Below are positions 17,852-26,051 of a stretch of DNA of 64,000 nucleotides, one piece after another. Made by a program: the position numbers and the translations under genes. Every line of letters starts with the position of its first letter. Position 1 is the first letter of the stretch. The DNA comes from Aliiglaciecola sp. CAU 1673 (lineage in GTDB: Bacteria; Pseudomonadota; Gammaproteobacteria; Enterobacterales; Alteromonadaceae): the NCBI RefSeq assembly GCF_029223185.1, contig NZ_JARHUG010000001.1:371883-435882 (forward strand). Direction: 5' to 3'. The notes below the pieces were generated by a model that saw nothing but the letters and a program-made list of their open reading frames with translations, did not search any database and was not told where the DNA came from.

Positions 17852-18463
17852 ATGCCAAGACTTCTGATAGCACTGATATTGGCCGCCGCGGTAACGCTGG
17901 GACTCTTCTATTTGATGCAGTCCCTGATCCAAAGCGGTGGCAGTGCCCTGACGGAGCCGCCGGTGGGCAGTGTGCTGGACTTTGTGCGGGTGAAAGAAGA
18001 CGAACAGGTTCAGCAAAAAGATCGCAAACCCAAAAAGCCACCAAAGCCGGAGGAGCCGCCTCCGCCCATGGAGCAGCCGCAGATGGACAGCCCCACCCCG
18101 AATGCTGAAGGTGGTGCAGGGATGGATTTCAGTGCCGATGTGGGCGGTGATATGGCCTTAAGCGGCGGGTTGGCTCTTGAAGGCGGTGACGGTGAATATT
18201 TGCCTATCGTTAAAGTGGCGCCGGTGTACCCCCGTAGGGCCTTGCAGCGCGGTATTGAAGGTTATGTGATAGTCGAGTTCACCGTGACTAAGCAAGGCTC
18301 TGTGCGCGATCCCATTGTGGTAGAGGCCAATCCAGAAGGGTTGTTTGAACAAGCGGCTATCGATGCCGCTCTGAAGTTCAAATACAAACCTCGCGTGGTA
18401 AACGGCGAAGCCATGGAAGTGTCCGGCATTCAGAACCGCATTACTTTCCAGATTGATGGTTAA
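17852..18463 (+). CDS. tonB: TonB2-type energy transducer
   Basis: 203 residues. An N-terminal membrane helix (ALILAAAVTLGLFYLMQSL) precedes a short Lys/Pro/Glu-rich linker (about 54-75: KPKKPPKPEEPPPP). The C-terminal TonB domain has VYPRRALQRGIEGYVIVEF and AALKFKYKPR. It transmits the proton-motive force to outer-membrane receptors. The short proline region is typical of TonB2 rather than TonB1. The TPR gene starts 10 bp after its stop. Confidence 0.92.
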   Translation: MPRLLIALILAAAVTLGLFYLMQSLIQSGGSALTEPPVGSVLDFVRVKEDEQVQQKDRKPKKPPKPEEPPPPMEQPQMDSPTPNAEGGAGMDFSADVGGDMALSGGLALEGGDGEYLPIVKVAPVYPRRALQRGIEGYVIVEFTVTKQGSVRDPIVVEANPEGLFEQAAIDAALKFKYKPRVVNGEAMEVSGIQNRITFQIDG

Positions 18464-18473
18464 GGTGAGAGGC

Positions 18474-19781
18474 ATGTATAAGCAGACATTAAGTAAACTG
18501 GCGTTGGCAGTGATATTGGCTGCCGGCACCTATACTGCCCCGGTCGCCTTGCTTGATGGCAAGGCCTATGCCCAGGAACAGCAAGAACAGAAAACGCGTC
18601 GTGTGCCTACTTTGCGTGGCAAGGTTTATGAGCAGTTGGCTCGCGCTCAAGCATTAGCTGATGAAGATAAGGTCAGCGAAGCTATTGCTGTGCTGGATGA
18701 GGTCAAGTCCAAAGACCACTCCATGAACAGCTATGAATTAGCCATGATGTATAACTTCTATGGCTTTATTCATTACAACGCCGAGCAATATGACAAGGCC
18801 ATTCAGGCTTTTGAGGATGTAGTAAAACAGCAGCCTATTCCGGAAGCGTTCGAGATGAGCACGCTGTTCAGCCTTGCGCAGTTGCATATGATGCAGGGTA
18901 ACTACGATAAGACTCTGGCGTTTTTGGAGCGCTGGGAAAAGCTGAATCAGGGCGATATCCCAGCCAAGAACTATCTGCTTAAAGCCCAGGCTATGTATCA
19001 GAACAAGGACTACACCAGAGCCCTTGGTTTTATCAATGAGGCGATTGCCTTGGTTGAAAAAGAGGACAAGGTACCCGAGGAAAACTGGTTTATTTTGCAA
19101 CGCGCCATTTATTACGAGTTGAAACAGCCAGAGAAGGTCAAGGATGTGCTGGCTAAGCTGATCAAGCACTACAACGACGGTAAATACTGGGTGCAGTTAG
19201 GTGGCATGTACGGCGAGCTGGGACAGGAAAAGAAACAGTTAGCCATACTGGAGTCTGCCTATCAGCAGGGCTATATCACCAGCGGTTCAGATGTCTTCAA
19301 CCTGGCGCAGCTTTACTACTACCATCAGGTGCCGGTTAAAGGTGCACGCCTGATGGAACAGGCCATGAAGGAAGGTGTGCTGGAGCGTAATCTGCGTAAC
19401 CTGAAGTTCCTGGCCAGCTGCTGGTCTTTAGCTAAAGAGAATGACAAGGCCGTACCTGTCATGATCGCTGCAGCCGAAATGAGCGAAGACGGTGAATTAG
19501 ATGCGCAGCTGGGACAGATGTACCTGAATATGGAAAAGTACGATCAGGCCATCGCAGCTTCTCAGAAAGCCCTCGAAAAAGGTCAGTTACGTAACCCCGG
19601 ATTGTCTCATCTGGTGTTGGGTATGGCTTACTTCAATAAGAAGCGCTTCAACGATGCCCTGAATGAACTGGCCAAGGCCGAGAAGTTCGACGCCGCCAAG
19701 CGTATGGCTCAGCAATGGAGCAAATACGTGGAAACGGAAAAAGTCAGCCACGAGCGCTTACAGGCAGAACTCTCTTCTTAA
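18474..19781 (+). CDS. TPR-repeat periplasmic protein of the TonB2 operon
   Basis: About 435 residues from ATG 18474, which has GAGAGG upstream; an earlier in-frame start would overlap tonB. A signal peptide ends near AYAQE. Many degenerate tetratricopeptide helices follow, for example EAIAVLDEVKSKD, YDKAIQAFEDVVKQQP and YDQAIAASQKALEKG. A TPR protein is the usual last gene of DUF3450-TtpC operons and probably scaffolds the complex in the periplasm. A strong terminator follows. Confidence 0.88.
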   Translation: MYKQTLSKLALAVILAAGTYTAPVALLDGKAYAQEQQEQKTRRVPTLRGKVYEQLARAQALADEDKVSEAIAVLDEVKSKDHSMNSYELAMMYNFYGFIHYNAEQYDKAIQAFEDVVKQQPIPEAFEMSTLFSLAQLHMMQGNYDKTLAFLERWEKLNQGDIPAKNYLLKAQAMYQNKDYTRALGFINEAIALVEKEDKVPEENWFILQRAIYYELKQPEKVKDVLAKLIKHYNDGKYWVQLGGMYGELGQEKKQLAILESAYQQGYITSGSDVFNLAQLYYYHQVPVKGARLMEQAMKEGVLERNLRNLKFLASCWSLAKENDKAVPVMIAAAEMSEDGELDAQLGQMYLNMEKYDQAIAASQKALEKGQLRNPGLSHLVLGMAYFNKKRFNDALNELAKAEKFDAAKRMAQQWSKYVETEKVSHERLQAELSS

Positions 19782-19799
19782 TCTCAGTATGTTGGAATT

Positions 19800-19832
19800 A
19801 CAAAGCCACCTTCGGGTGGCTTTGTTGTTTTT
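19800..19832 (+). terminator. Rho-independent terminator of the TonB2 operon
   Basis: ACAAAGCCACC, loop TTCG, GGTGGCTTTGT, then TGTTTTT. The 11-bp perfect stem with a UUCG tetraloop and T-run closes the six-gene operon. Confidence 0.93.
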
Positions 19833-19844
19833 GATGGGGCCTGG

Positions 19845-20354
19845 ATGACAGGTCAGACCAGATCTGGCAGACTGCTGCAAAATCGTGAACAGAGAGCGCA
19901 AATGAAAGCCCGTTGGTTCAAGCTGATGATGAACTGTTACCCACCTTTTATCGGTGCCGGTATAAAGGTGGCAAAGATAGAAGACAGCTATCGCTACCTG
20001 CGTGTAGAGATGCCGCTACGCTGGTACAACCGCAATTATGTGGGCACCCATTACGGCGGTAATCTGTCCAGTATGACCGATCCCTTTTATATGCTGATGT
20101 TGCTGCAGAATCTGGGCAAGGATTATATCGTCTGGGATCAGGCCGGCACCATCGAATACTGCTTGCCTGGCCGGGGGAGGGTGAGTGCCGACTTTGAGAT
20201 TAGTGACGATTTGCTTTCTGAAATCAAATCGGCCACCGCCAGCGGCGAAAAACTTCTGAAAGTCCTGCCGGTCAATATTCATAATGAGCAAGGAGAGGTT
20301 GTCGCCAAAGTCACCCGCACCTTATACATCCGCCTGAGAAAGAAAAAGCGTTAG
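19845..20354 (+). CDS. DUF4442 hotdog-fold (thioesterase-like) protein
   Basis: 169 residues. It shows the DUF4442 pattern: MPLRWYNRNYVGTHYGGNL, then DPFYMLMLLQNLG and VWDQAGTIEYCLPGRG. These proteins adopt the hotdog fold of acyl-CoA thioesterases; their substrates are mostly unknown. ATG 19845 is used; ATG 19902 (MKARWFK) is possible and has a GAGAG at better distance. It stands alone after the TonB2 operon terminator. Confidence 0.82.
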   Translation: MTGQTRSGRLLQNREQRAQMKARWFKLMMNCYPPFIGAGIKVAKIEDSYRYLRVEMPLRWYNRNYVGTHYGGNLSSMTDPFYMLMLLQNLGKDYIVWDQAGTIEYCLPGRGRVSADFEISDDLLSEIKSATASGEKLLKVLPVNIHNEQGEVVAKVTRTLYIRLRKKKR

Positions 20355-20435
20355 CCTGGAAACAAGCAATCTGTCATTGAACCGCTACCATTAAAGAAGA
20401 CGCCCAGCGAATGGTTTTAATGATAGGTTTTTTGC

Positions 20436-21233
20436 ATGTTTAAAAGACGGTGTGCATACGCTTGGTATTTTATCTTTGGGCTTTGTGCCGGCTCATATCA
20501 GGTGACAGCGGCAGAGCCGCTAAGTATTGGTCTGGGGGACGTGGATTATGGTCCTTTCTACTACAGTCGCAACGACAGGACCACCGGAATTTCTATCGAA
20601 ATAGTGGAGCAGGTGCTTGCAAGCATTGAGCAACCCTATGTAATCAAGCGCCGGGCCTGGACGAGGTTATTGAGCGAACTGGAGGCGGGCCAGGTGGATT
20701 TGGTGACCGTGATCTACGAAAACCAGGAACGCTTACCTAAATTCCAATATGTGCACCCGGCGTATTTACTGGACATGATTTCTCTTCTCTGCGCCAGCCC
20801 TTGTCCTATCAACTATCAGGGCAAATTGGAGAGTGTTGCACCTCATTATATCGGTGTGGTGCGAAACTACTCGTATGGTCAGGTCATCGACGGCAATTAT
20901 TCTTTTCAGCGCCAGGAAATAGAGAACGAAAAGTTATTATTTAAGCTGATGCAACTGGGAAAATTAGAGTTGGCGTTGGCGGCTAAGAGCCGGCATCGCT
21001 GGTTTTCCCGATCTTATGGTCCAAGTAAGCAGATTGAGGCACTGGCCGATGTTGAGCCTATCCCTGTTTATTTTGCTTTCAGCCCTTTAGTGGATAAAGC
21101 GCTGGTGGACAAATTTACGGCTGCATTAGAGCCGTATCTGCATAGCGACAGCTATCAGTCCCTGCTAAAAAAATATCAGATGCAATCATTCTCCATCACT
21201 CACTCCCCGACTCAGGAGCAAAACGGGAATTAA
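20436..21233 (+). CDS. periplasmic solute-binding family 3-like protein
   Basis: 265 residues. A signal peptide ends near VTAAE. The fold markers are those of amino-acid-type (SBP_bac_3) binding proteins: GLGDVDYGPFYY at the start, GISIEIVEQVL, and RAWTRLLSELEAGQVDLV. No ABC permease or ATPase lies nearby, so it may be an orphan sensor-type or binding protein. Its stop codon overlaps the convergent CBS gene by 4 bases. Confidence 0.82.
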   Translation: MFKRRCAYAWYFIFGLCAGSYQVTAAEPLSIGLGDVDYGPFYYSRNDRTTGISIEIVEQVLASIEQPYVIKRRAWTRLLSELEAGQVDLVTVIYENQERLPKFQYVHPAYLLDMISLLCASPCPINYQGKLESVAPHYIGVVRNYSYGQVIDGNYSFQRQEIENEKLLFKLMQLGKLELALAAKSRHRWFSRSYGPSKQIEALADVEPIPVYFAFSPLVDKALVDKFTAALEPYLHSDSYQSLLKKYQMQSFSITHSPTQEQNGN

Positions 21234-21652
21234 CCTTGTTTGAGCAGCTTGATGGACAGCTTGACGAAGTCAGAGCTGGTAATAATCCCTTTTAATTTGT
21301 CTTCTTTGTCCACCACCGGCAGACAGCCGTGTTTGTGGGACAGGAAATATTCAGCCACTTCCAGAAGCGCTTGCTCTTCATTACGCCTGTCACAGTCCAC
21401 AACGGCCACATCCATAATTGGAACCCGGCTCTCTTGTTCATCCAATTCGGCCTGTCCATACAGGTTGGCCAGCTTCATCACGCGGGACACCAGCGCTTTT
21501 TGTGTGACTACGCCAACAAATTTGCCACTGTTGGCATCGAGCACCGGAATATGACGAATGCCAAACTCACGACTCATTTTATGGGCATCCTGCAAGGTTG
21601 CCTGGTTGGTGAGTGTATGTAACTTGGTGGTCATAATATCTTTAACAAGCAT
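21230..21652 (-). CDS. CBS-domain protein, copy 1
   Basis: 140 residues from the ATG at 21652, which has GGAG 6 bases upstream. Two CBS motifs fill the protein: VKDIMTTKLHTL with GIRHIPVLDA, and DVAVVDC with HKHGCLPVVDKEDKLKGIITSSD. CBS pairs bind adenosine nucleotides and usually regulate a partner; none is fused here. A near-identical paralogue lies at 23210, with the AT-rich PLA2-like insert between. Confidence 0.9.
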   Translation of the reverse strand: MLVKDIMTTKLHTLTNQATLQDAHKMSREFGIRHIPVLDANSGKFVGVVTQKALVSRVMKLANLYGQAELDEQESRVPIMDVAVVDCDRRNEEQALLEVAEYFLSHKHGCLPVVDKEDKLKGIITSSDFVKLSIKLLKQG

Positions 21653-21666
21653 CTTTGGCTCCAATG
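21541..21666. repeat. 126-bp repeat shared by the two CBS genes (copy 1)
   Basis: These bases match 23521-23646 at a constant offset of 1980 bp with only two mismatches (21635 and 21656), including the ribosome site and first 37 codons of each CBS gene. The rest of the two genes differs more. The pattern fits recent gene conversion or a recent partial duplication. Confidence 0.88.
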
Positions 21667-21715
21667 GTTCGATGACTTCCACAGTTAATGCAGAACAAAA
21701 AATGAGCGGCACGTA

Positions 21716-21744
21716 TTGACAAAGAATTTTTGCATGGTTATTTT
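21716..21744 (+). promoter_or_regulatory. sigma-70-like promoter before the PLA2-like gene
   Basis: TTGACA (21716-21721), 17 bp, then TATTTT (21739-21744). A perfect -35 with ideal spacing lies about 115 bases before the ATG at 21861. Confidence 0.55.
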
Positions 21745-21860
21745 TAACCTCAATCGGTTATTTTAGCTTGAAAGTGAAGCGTCAAGGAATGCTTGCTTTT
21801 GGAAGTGTTTATAGCTGATGAAATACGTGTTTTTTGTTCACCAATAGTAAATGGAGGTAC

Positions 21861-22793
21861 ATGGTGATTCGCAAGATCTTTTTTATTTCCTTTCTTTTAC
21901 ATTCTGTTAGTTCCTTCGCCGATATCCTCTCCCCTGAAGAGCTTAGAGATGAGTTCGGCAACTACCCGAATTTTCATCTGTATGAAAAGTTAAATAAGGA
22001 AATTGATATTGGTGACTATACCTTTTGTGAATTTGATAGGGGGGATGATCTTTGTTTGCTTGGTCTGCAAAGAGAAAAGTATGCTGTAGATATAAAAAAT
22101 CCCGATGCAATGGAAATAGTTTGGAAAGAGAATGAAAAGGGGGAACTGGTACCTGACAGACTTAAAAGTCTGAGTAAAGTCGAACATGAACTGCTGAGTC
22201 ACTTTGGCCTGCTGGTTAGTCAGAAGATTTTGCAGTTTAATATTGGGAGAGTAGAGGGAAATTATGTAACTGAATCATTTTCATCCATTCAACCAAATGG
22301 ATGTGGTACTCCAGAAAGTTGGACGCATGCCTATATTCCTGATGCCCCTTTTTAACCTGCATGCAATAATCACGATATTTGTTACACATCATTTAGAAAT
22401 AAGTCTTATTGTGATGCTGATTTTTTATTTCAGATGAGAAGTATTTCCAATAAAGTGGCAGGGGAAATATATCAGGATTTTCTAATTCCCTATGAAATTG
22501 CGTTCGGCACGTTGATGTCAATGGCATATGTTTATCATGAGTTTGTTGTATCTAATGAATTGGCCCTGTTAGCATATTGCGGTAATAAGGGATGGAATTG
22601 CATGGCGCTAAGAGGGGAGCTAAATGTTGTAAATGCAAGTGGGTCTGCTGTAACTGGTTCTGGAGATGGTGGTACAGGATCTATATTTCCACCTGATTTA
22701 TATGAAAGAGGTTTTTGTTTTATGCCAATTTATTACAAAACCTGTGCTTACGGCACATGTATTCCAGATGTTCTATACCTTCCCTGTCCTTAA
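21861..22793 (+). pseudogene. secreted phospholipase A2-like protein interrupted by an in-frame TAA
   Basis: Reading from ATG 21861 (GGAGG 4-5 bases upstream) gives a signal peptide, then about 145 residues ending NGCGTPESWTHAYIPDAPF before TAA at 22353-22355 (codon 165). Past the stop the same frame continues for 145 codons. It starts PACNNHDICYTSF and later has a YCDADF segment, which is the calcium-loop/active-site CxxHDxCY signature of secreted phospholipase A2 (C168, H171, D172, C174, Y175). The second half alone would begin at ATG 22434 and lack the active site. The gene is therefore one reading frame broken by a single nonsense codon, unless read through. It is AT-rich compared with its neighbours, suggesting transfer. 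Confidence 0.75.
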
Positions 22794-22804
22794 GGAGAAA
22801 GGTC

Positions 22805-23080
22805 ATGCCTCATTGGTTCGTTGCGCTAGCAAGTGTGTTGTTTTCTCTATTTTTGCTTAAGGTTAAAAGCCTGCCCATAAGGATCACCTTGTTGTTTTTG
22901 GTGCCTCCGACACTGCTGTCGGCGATTTTTTTTACTCAAGCTCCTACTGAAGGAATAAATGACGCTCCAATGATTGAGGTTGGAATCATTTTTGCGTCGC
23001 TTTTTTCTATAACAATTTGTTTGTTAACTTTGTTAGTGGCTAAGCTTGTCAGCCTTTTGAAAAGTAAATTCAGAGGTTGA
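22805..23080 (+). CDS. small membrane protein downstream of the PLA2-like gene
   Basis: 91 residues, function not recognised. It begins MPHWFVALASVLFSLFLL and has about three hydrophobic segments, ending in a basic tail (KLVSLLKSKFRG). AAGGAG lies 8 bases before the ATG at 22805. It starts 11 bp after the PLA2-like frame, so the two are probably cotranscribed. A protective or accessory role towards a membrane-acting enzyme is possible but unproven. Confidence 0.65.
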   Translation: MPHWFVALASVLFSLFLLKVKSLPIRITLLFLVPPTLLSAIFFTQAPTEGINDAPMIEVGIIFASLFSITICLLTLLVAKLVSLLKSKFRG

Positions 23081-23111
23081 CGCTTCAATAAGGTACTCTC
23101 AAGATTGCCTT

Positions 23112-23127
23112 CCCGGCCCCGGCCGGG
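23112..23127. other. GC-rich hairpin between convergent genes
   Basis: CCCGGCC, CC, GGCCGGG: a 7-bp stem with a 2-base spacer, without a T-run, between the small membrane protein and CBS copy 2. The sequence from here to 23209 shows no gene. Confidence 0.4.
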
Positions 23128-23209
23128 TAGGGGCATGCGTTAAGACTGGCGACGAATTTTCAGGCTGGATTGTCACCACACGGCCGGTGGCGCGAAACTG
23201 CTGAAAACC

Positions 23210-23632
23210 TTAACTCTGACTGAGTAATTTTATCGACAGCTTAACAAAGTCAGAGCTGGTAATAATCCCTTTTAGTTTGTCTTCTTTGTCCACCACCGGC
23301 AAACAACCATGCTTATGAGATAGAAAATATTCAGCCACTTCCAGAAGCGGTTGGTCTTCGCTGCGTTTGTCACAATCGACTACCGCTACTTCCATGATAG
23401 GCACCCGTTTTTCCTGCTCATCCAGCTCGGACTGCCCATATAGATTGGCCAATTTCATCACGCGGGACACCAGCGCCTTTTGGGTGACCACACCCACGAA
23501 TTTACCACTTTTGGCATCCAGCACCGGAATATGACGAATGCCAAACTCACGACTCATTTTATGGGCATCCTGCAAGGTTGCCTGGTTGGTGAGTGTATGT
23601 AACTTGGTGGTCATTATATCTTTAACAAGCAT
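23210..23632 (-). CDS. CBS-domain protein, copy 2
   Basis: 140 residues from ATG 23632 with GGAG upstream. It is nearly identical to the CBS protein at 21230, with changes such as DAKSGKF for DANSGKF and KSIKLLSQS-type differences at the C-terminus. It carries the same two CBS motifs. The first 37 codons match copy 1 with two base changes. Having two copies suggests either gene conversion or dosage; the partner protein is unknown. Confidence 0.9.
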   Translation of the reverse strand: MLVKDIMTTKLHTLTNQATLQDAHKMSREFGIRHIPVLDAKSGKFVGVVTQKALVSRVMKLANLYGQSELDEQEKRVPIMEVAVVDCDKRSEDQPLLEVAEYFLSHKHGCLPVVDKEDKLKGIITSSDFVKLSIKLLSQS

Positions 23633-23646
23633 CTTCGGCTCCAATG
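23521..23646. repeat. 126-bp repeat shared by the two CBS genes (copy 2)
   Basis: Second copy of the repeat at 21541-21666, same orientation, two mismatches. The copies flank the AT-rich insert with the PLA2-like pseudogene. Confidence 0.88.
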
Positions 23647-23752
23647 TATCTGGCTGACTGCTTCTTCACAGTCTGTACTAAGCGCGGTCTGTACTAGAAT
23701 AGCCAGAGCAAGCACATTTCGCCTTGTCTTAGATCAAGCCACAAGAGGTGTC

Positions 23753-24352
23753 ATGCAGACCATCGATTTTTGGTTCGACTTTGCCAGTCCTTACAGTTAT
23801 CTGGCGGCAATGCGGGTAGAAAAACTGGCCACAGAGGCCGGCGTTTCCCTTCGTTGGCGTGCGTTTTTGTTGGGGGCCATTTTCAAGTCTCATGGACTGG
23901 ATAACACGCCTATGCTCAAACATCCTCACAAAGCCAACTATATGTGGCGCGATATGCAGCGGCTATGTGCGGACATAGAGCTTGTCTGGCAGCAACCTAG
24001 TGAATTTCCGCGTAATGGTCTGATTGCTGCACGCATTGCTTGCTGGTACGAACAGGCATCCTGGCTGCCTGAGTTTGTGCGCCAAGTATATTGCGCCAAC
24101 TTTCAGCAGGATAAGGATATTGCGGATACCACGGTATTGGCTCATCTGCTGATAGGGTTGGGATTAGATCCCCAGCAAATACTGACCAATGCCCAATCAC
24201 AAGATGCCAAGGATAAGTTGCGTCAGTCCACTGAGGAGGCCATGCAAAGCGGCGTTTTCGGCGCGCCTTTTTTTATCGCCGCTGAAGAGCCTTTTTGGGG
24301 GCAGGACAGACTTGAGCACGCAGTGGCTTGGTGTCAAGCAAGACGAAGATGA
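23753..24352 (+). CDS. 2-hydroxychromene-2-carboxylate isomerase family protein
   Basis: 199 residues with the DsbA-like/kappa-GST fold of this family: IDFWFDFASPYSYLA at the N-terminus and GVFGAPFFIAAEEPFWGQDR at the C-terminus. The FGAPFF cis-Pro loop and the Ser in SPYSYL correspond to the glutathione-binding site. Members catalyse glutathione-dependent isomerisation in aromatic degradation or related thiol chemistry; no such pathway is adjacent. Its stop overlaps the next gene (ATGA). Confidence 0.88.
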   Translation: MQTIDFWFDFASPYSYLAAMRVEKLATEAGVSLRWRAFLLGAIFKSHGLDNTPMLKHPHKANYMWRDMQRLCADIELVWQQPSEFPRNGLIAARIACWYEQASWLPEFVRQVYCANFQQDKDIADTTVLAHLLIGLGLDPQQILTNAQSQDAKDKLRQSTEEAMQSGVFGAPFFIAAEEPFWGQDRLEHAVAWCQARRR

Positions 24353-24741
24353 CTGACACCGCATACCTTATCGCCGCTGATTTGCTGTTGATGTTACATG
24401 TGCTGGTAGTCCTATTTGTGGTGTTAGGCCAACTGCTGATCATGTTTGGCGCATGGCGCGGCTGGCAGTGGGTTCGGCATGGTGGTTTTCGCTTCTTTCA
24501 TTTGTTGGCCATTCTGGTGGTGGCCTTGCAGGCCTGGCTGGGACGTTTATGTCCGTTGACAGTTTGGGAGATGGCACTCAGGGAAAAAGCGGGGGAAGTA
24601 TCTTATGGGGGCAGTTTTATTGCCTACTGGCTGGGGCAGCTTATTTACTACCAGGCACCGTCCTGGGTATTCACCCTGATATACAGTTTGTTTGCCCTCT
24701 TGGTATTATTAAGCTGGTTTTATGTAAAACCGAAGCGCTAA
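24349..24741 (+). CDS. DUF2784 membrane protein
   Basis: 130 residues with four hydrophobic segments. The family pattern is clear: AADLLLMLHVLVVLFVVLGQ, FRFFHLLAILVVALQAWLG, LCPLTVWE and LIYYQAPSWVFTL. The function is unknown. The ATG at 24349 overlaps the TGA of the isomerase gene, so translation is probably coupled. Confidence 0.88.
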   Translation: MTDTAYLIAADLLLMLHVLVVLFVVLGQLLIMFGAWRGWQWVRHGGFRFFHLLAILVVALQAWLGRLCPLTVWEMALREKAGEVSYGGSFIAYWLGQLIYYQAPSWVFTLIYSLFALLVLLSWFYVKPKR

Positions 24742-24746
24742 CTCTG

Positions 24747-25790
24747 TTAGCTCGCGGGTTGTCCCGACAACGTTTGATGTCGCCTTGCCTGAACGTCCTG
24801 ACCTCTGATTTCTTCGAGCATTATCTTTATACTCTCACTGGTGTTGTGGGCGTGGGCCTCTCGCATCAGTATGGAAAAGTGATCGGCTGCGTCTAGACGA
24901 ATATGTTTTCCTTGCTTTGACATTTTTGAAAGTTCTTCGTGCAGACTATTTACCTGCTCTGAAAATCCGACTGATTCTCTTGGATCAGCCGAAGCACTCA
25001 ATACTGTCAGTGGCATGCTACCAAAGTTCATAAAGCGGCTGGCTTCTGCCATCGTGGTTTGCCAGTTACTTATCTCCTGAACAGAGCGATCAATATGAGT
25101 GGAGGAGGAGGCAAACAGGCGGGCCACCCGGTAATCCACCTCTGGAAGATCCTTGGCTTTATCTCCTAGATAATTGGTCAATCTTAACAATCCGGTGGGA
25201 GCGAGTAAGCTACTGATTTCCAGCAACTCATAAAACTGCACATACTTTTCACGGATATCCGCAGAAAAACGCTCCATTTGCTGGGGATGAGCAGGATCTA
25301 CCAGGATCAGCCCGGCAACCTCGTCCGGATAATGGCCGGCAAAGATCTGCATCAGTGGGCCCCCCATGGAGTGTCCAACCAGCAGATAGGGACCTTGTTC
25401 GTCAGCCGCATCGAGCAGGGATTTCAGATGCTTCACCAAGGAGAGCCCATCTGCCGGCAGGTCAGAAGATTGACTCCAGCCCATACCCGGACGGTCGTAG
25501 GAGCAAACTCTGGCGGTGTCACTCAAGGAAGATTGCACCCAAGCCCAGGTTTGGGCGAAACCAGTAGCACCGGCTTCGAGCAGGACAGTGGGGTGGCCCT
25601 GACCTGTGCAAAAGAGATGGTTTTTAACACCATCGACCTGGACAAACTTGCCCGGCGCGGAAACCTGCATGCGGTCTACCATCTGGCCAATTTGCTGATA
25701 GATAACGCCACAAAGAAGCAGCCCAATGCAAAGCTGGGCGGCAATCATAAAACCGTGATAACGGGATTTGCTTGGAGATTGTGATGACAT
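24747..25790 (-). CDS. alpha/beta hydrolase with N-terminal membrane anchor
   Basis: 347 residues from ATG 25790. Near the N-terminus is a membrane helix (GFMIAAQLCIGLLLCGVIY), then an alpha/beta-hydrolase domain with the oxyanion EAGATGFAQTW, CSYDRPGMGWS, nucleophile elbow GHSMGG (Ser) and a late ADHFSIL His. This fits an anchored, periplasm-facing esterase or lipase; the substrate is unknown. It is convergent with the DUF2784 gene, with 5 bp between stops. Confidence 0.87.
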   Translation of the reverse strand: MSSQSPSKSRYHGFMIAAQLCIGLLLCGVIYQQIGQMVDRMQVSAPGKFVQVDGVKNHLFCTGQGHPTVLLEAGATGFAQTWAWVQSSLSDTARVCSYDRPGMGWSQSSDLPADGLSLVKHLKSLLDAADEQGPYLLVGHSMGGPLMQIFAGHYPDEVAGLILVDPAHPQQMERFSADIREKYVQFYELLEISSLLAPTGLLRLTNYLGDKAKDLPEVDYRVARLFASSSTHIDRSVQEISNWQTTMAEASRFMNFGSMPLTVLSASADPRESVGFSEQVNSLHEELSKMSKQGKHIRLDAADHFSILMREAHAHNTSESIKIMLEEIRGQDVQARRHQTLSGQPAS

Positions 25791-26051
25791 GAATACAGCA
25801 CCTTCTCTTAATATCAGTTGCGCTCCTGTTGTTGTTATTGTTGTTGCGCCTGTTAACCAGTATGGCCACAAATTGCGATCGTGGCGTACAAAAAACGAAA
25901 TCTGTATATACAAATATTATACGCCGCTGGCATATTCACCGCATAATTCGTGCCGTATGCAGAAATACTGGATGAGATAGCTGTCAGCCTGTTCTGTTTA
26001 TACCCAATTTTGTGTCATTATATGCAGCAGTTTGTCACCCTGAGAATTGCG

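Noticed and set aside
20366..20390. CTGTCAT-TGAA-CCGCTAC upstream of the solute-binding protein gene, as a further Pho box
   Set aside because: Only one half-site matches and no -10 hexamer lies 10 bp downstream.
22434..22793. A separate short gene starting at ATG 22434
   Set aside because: It is in the same frame as the preceding gene, has no ribosome site, and the PLA2 active-site motif lies between the two, so it is the second half of one broken gene.
25981..26040. Several TGTCA words before the coiled-coil gene, as a Pho box
   Set aside because: They are not at the 11-bp period required and no matching -10 follows.
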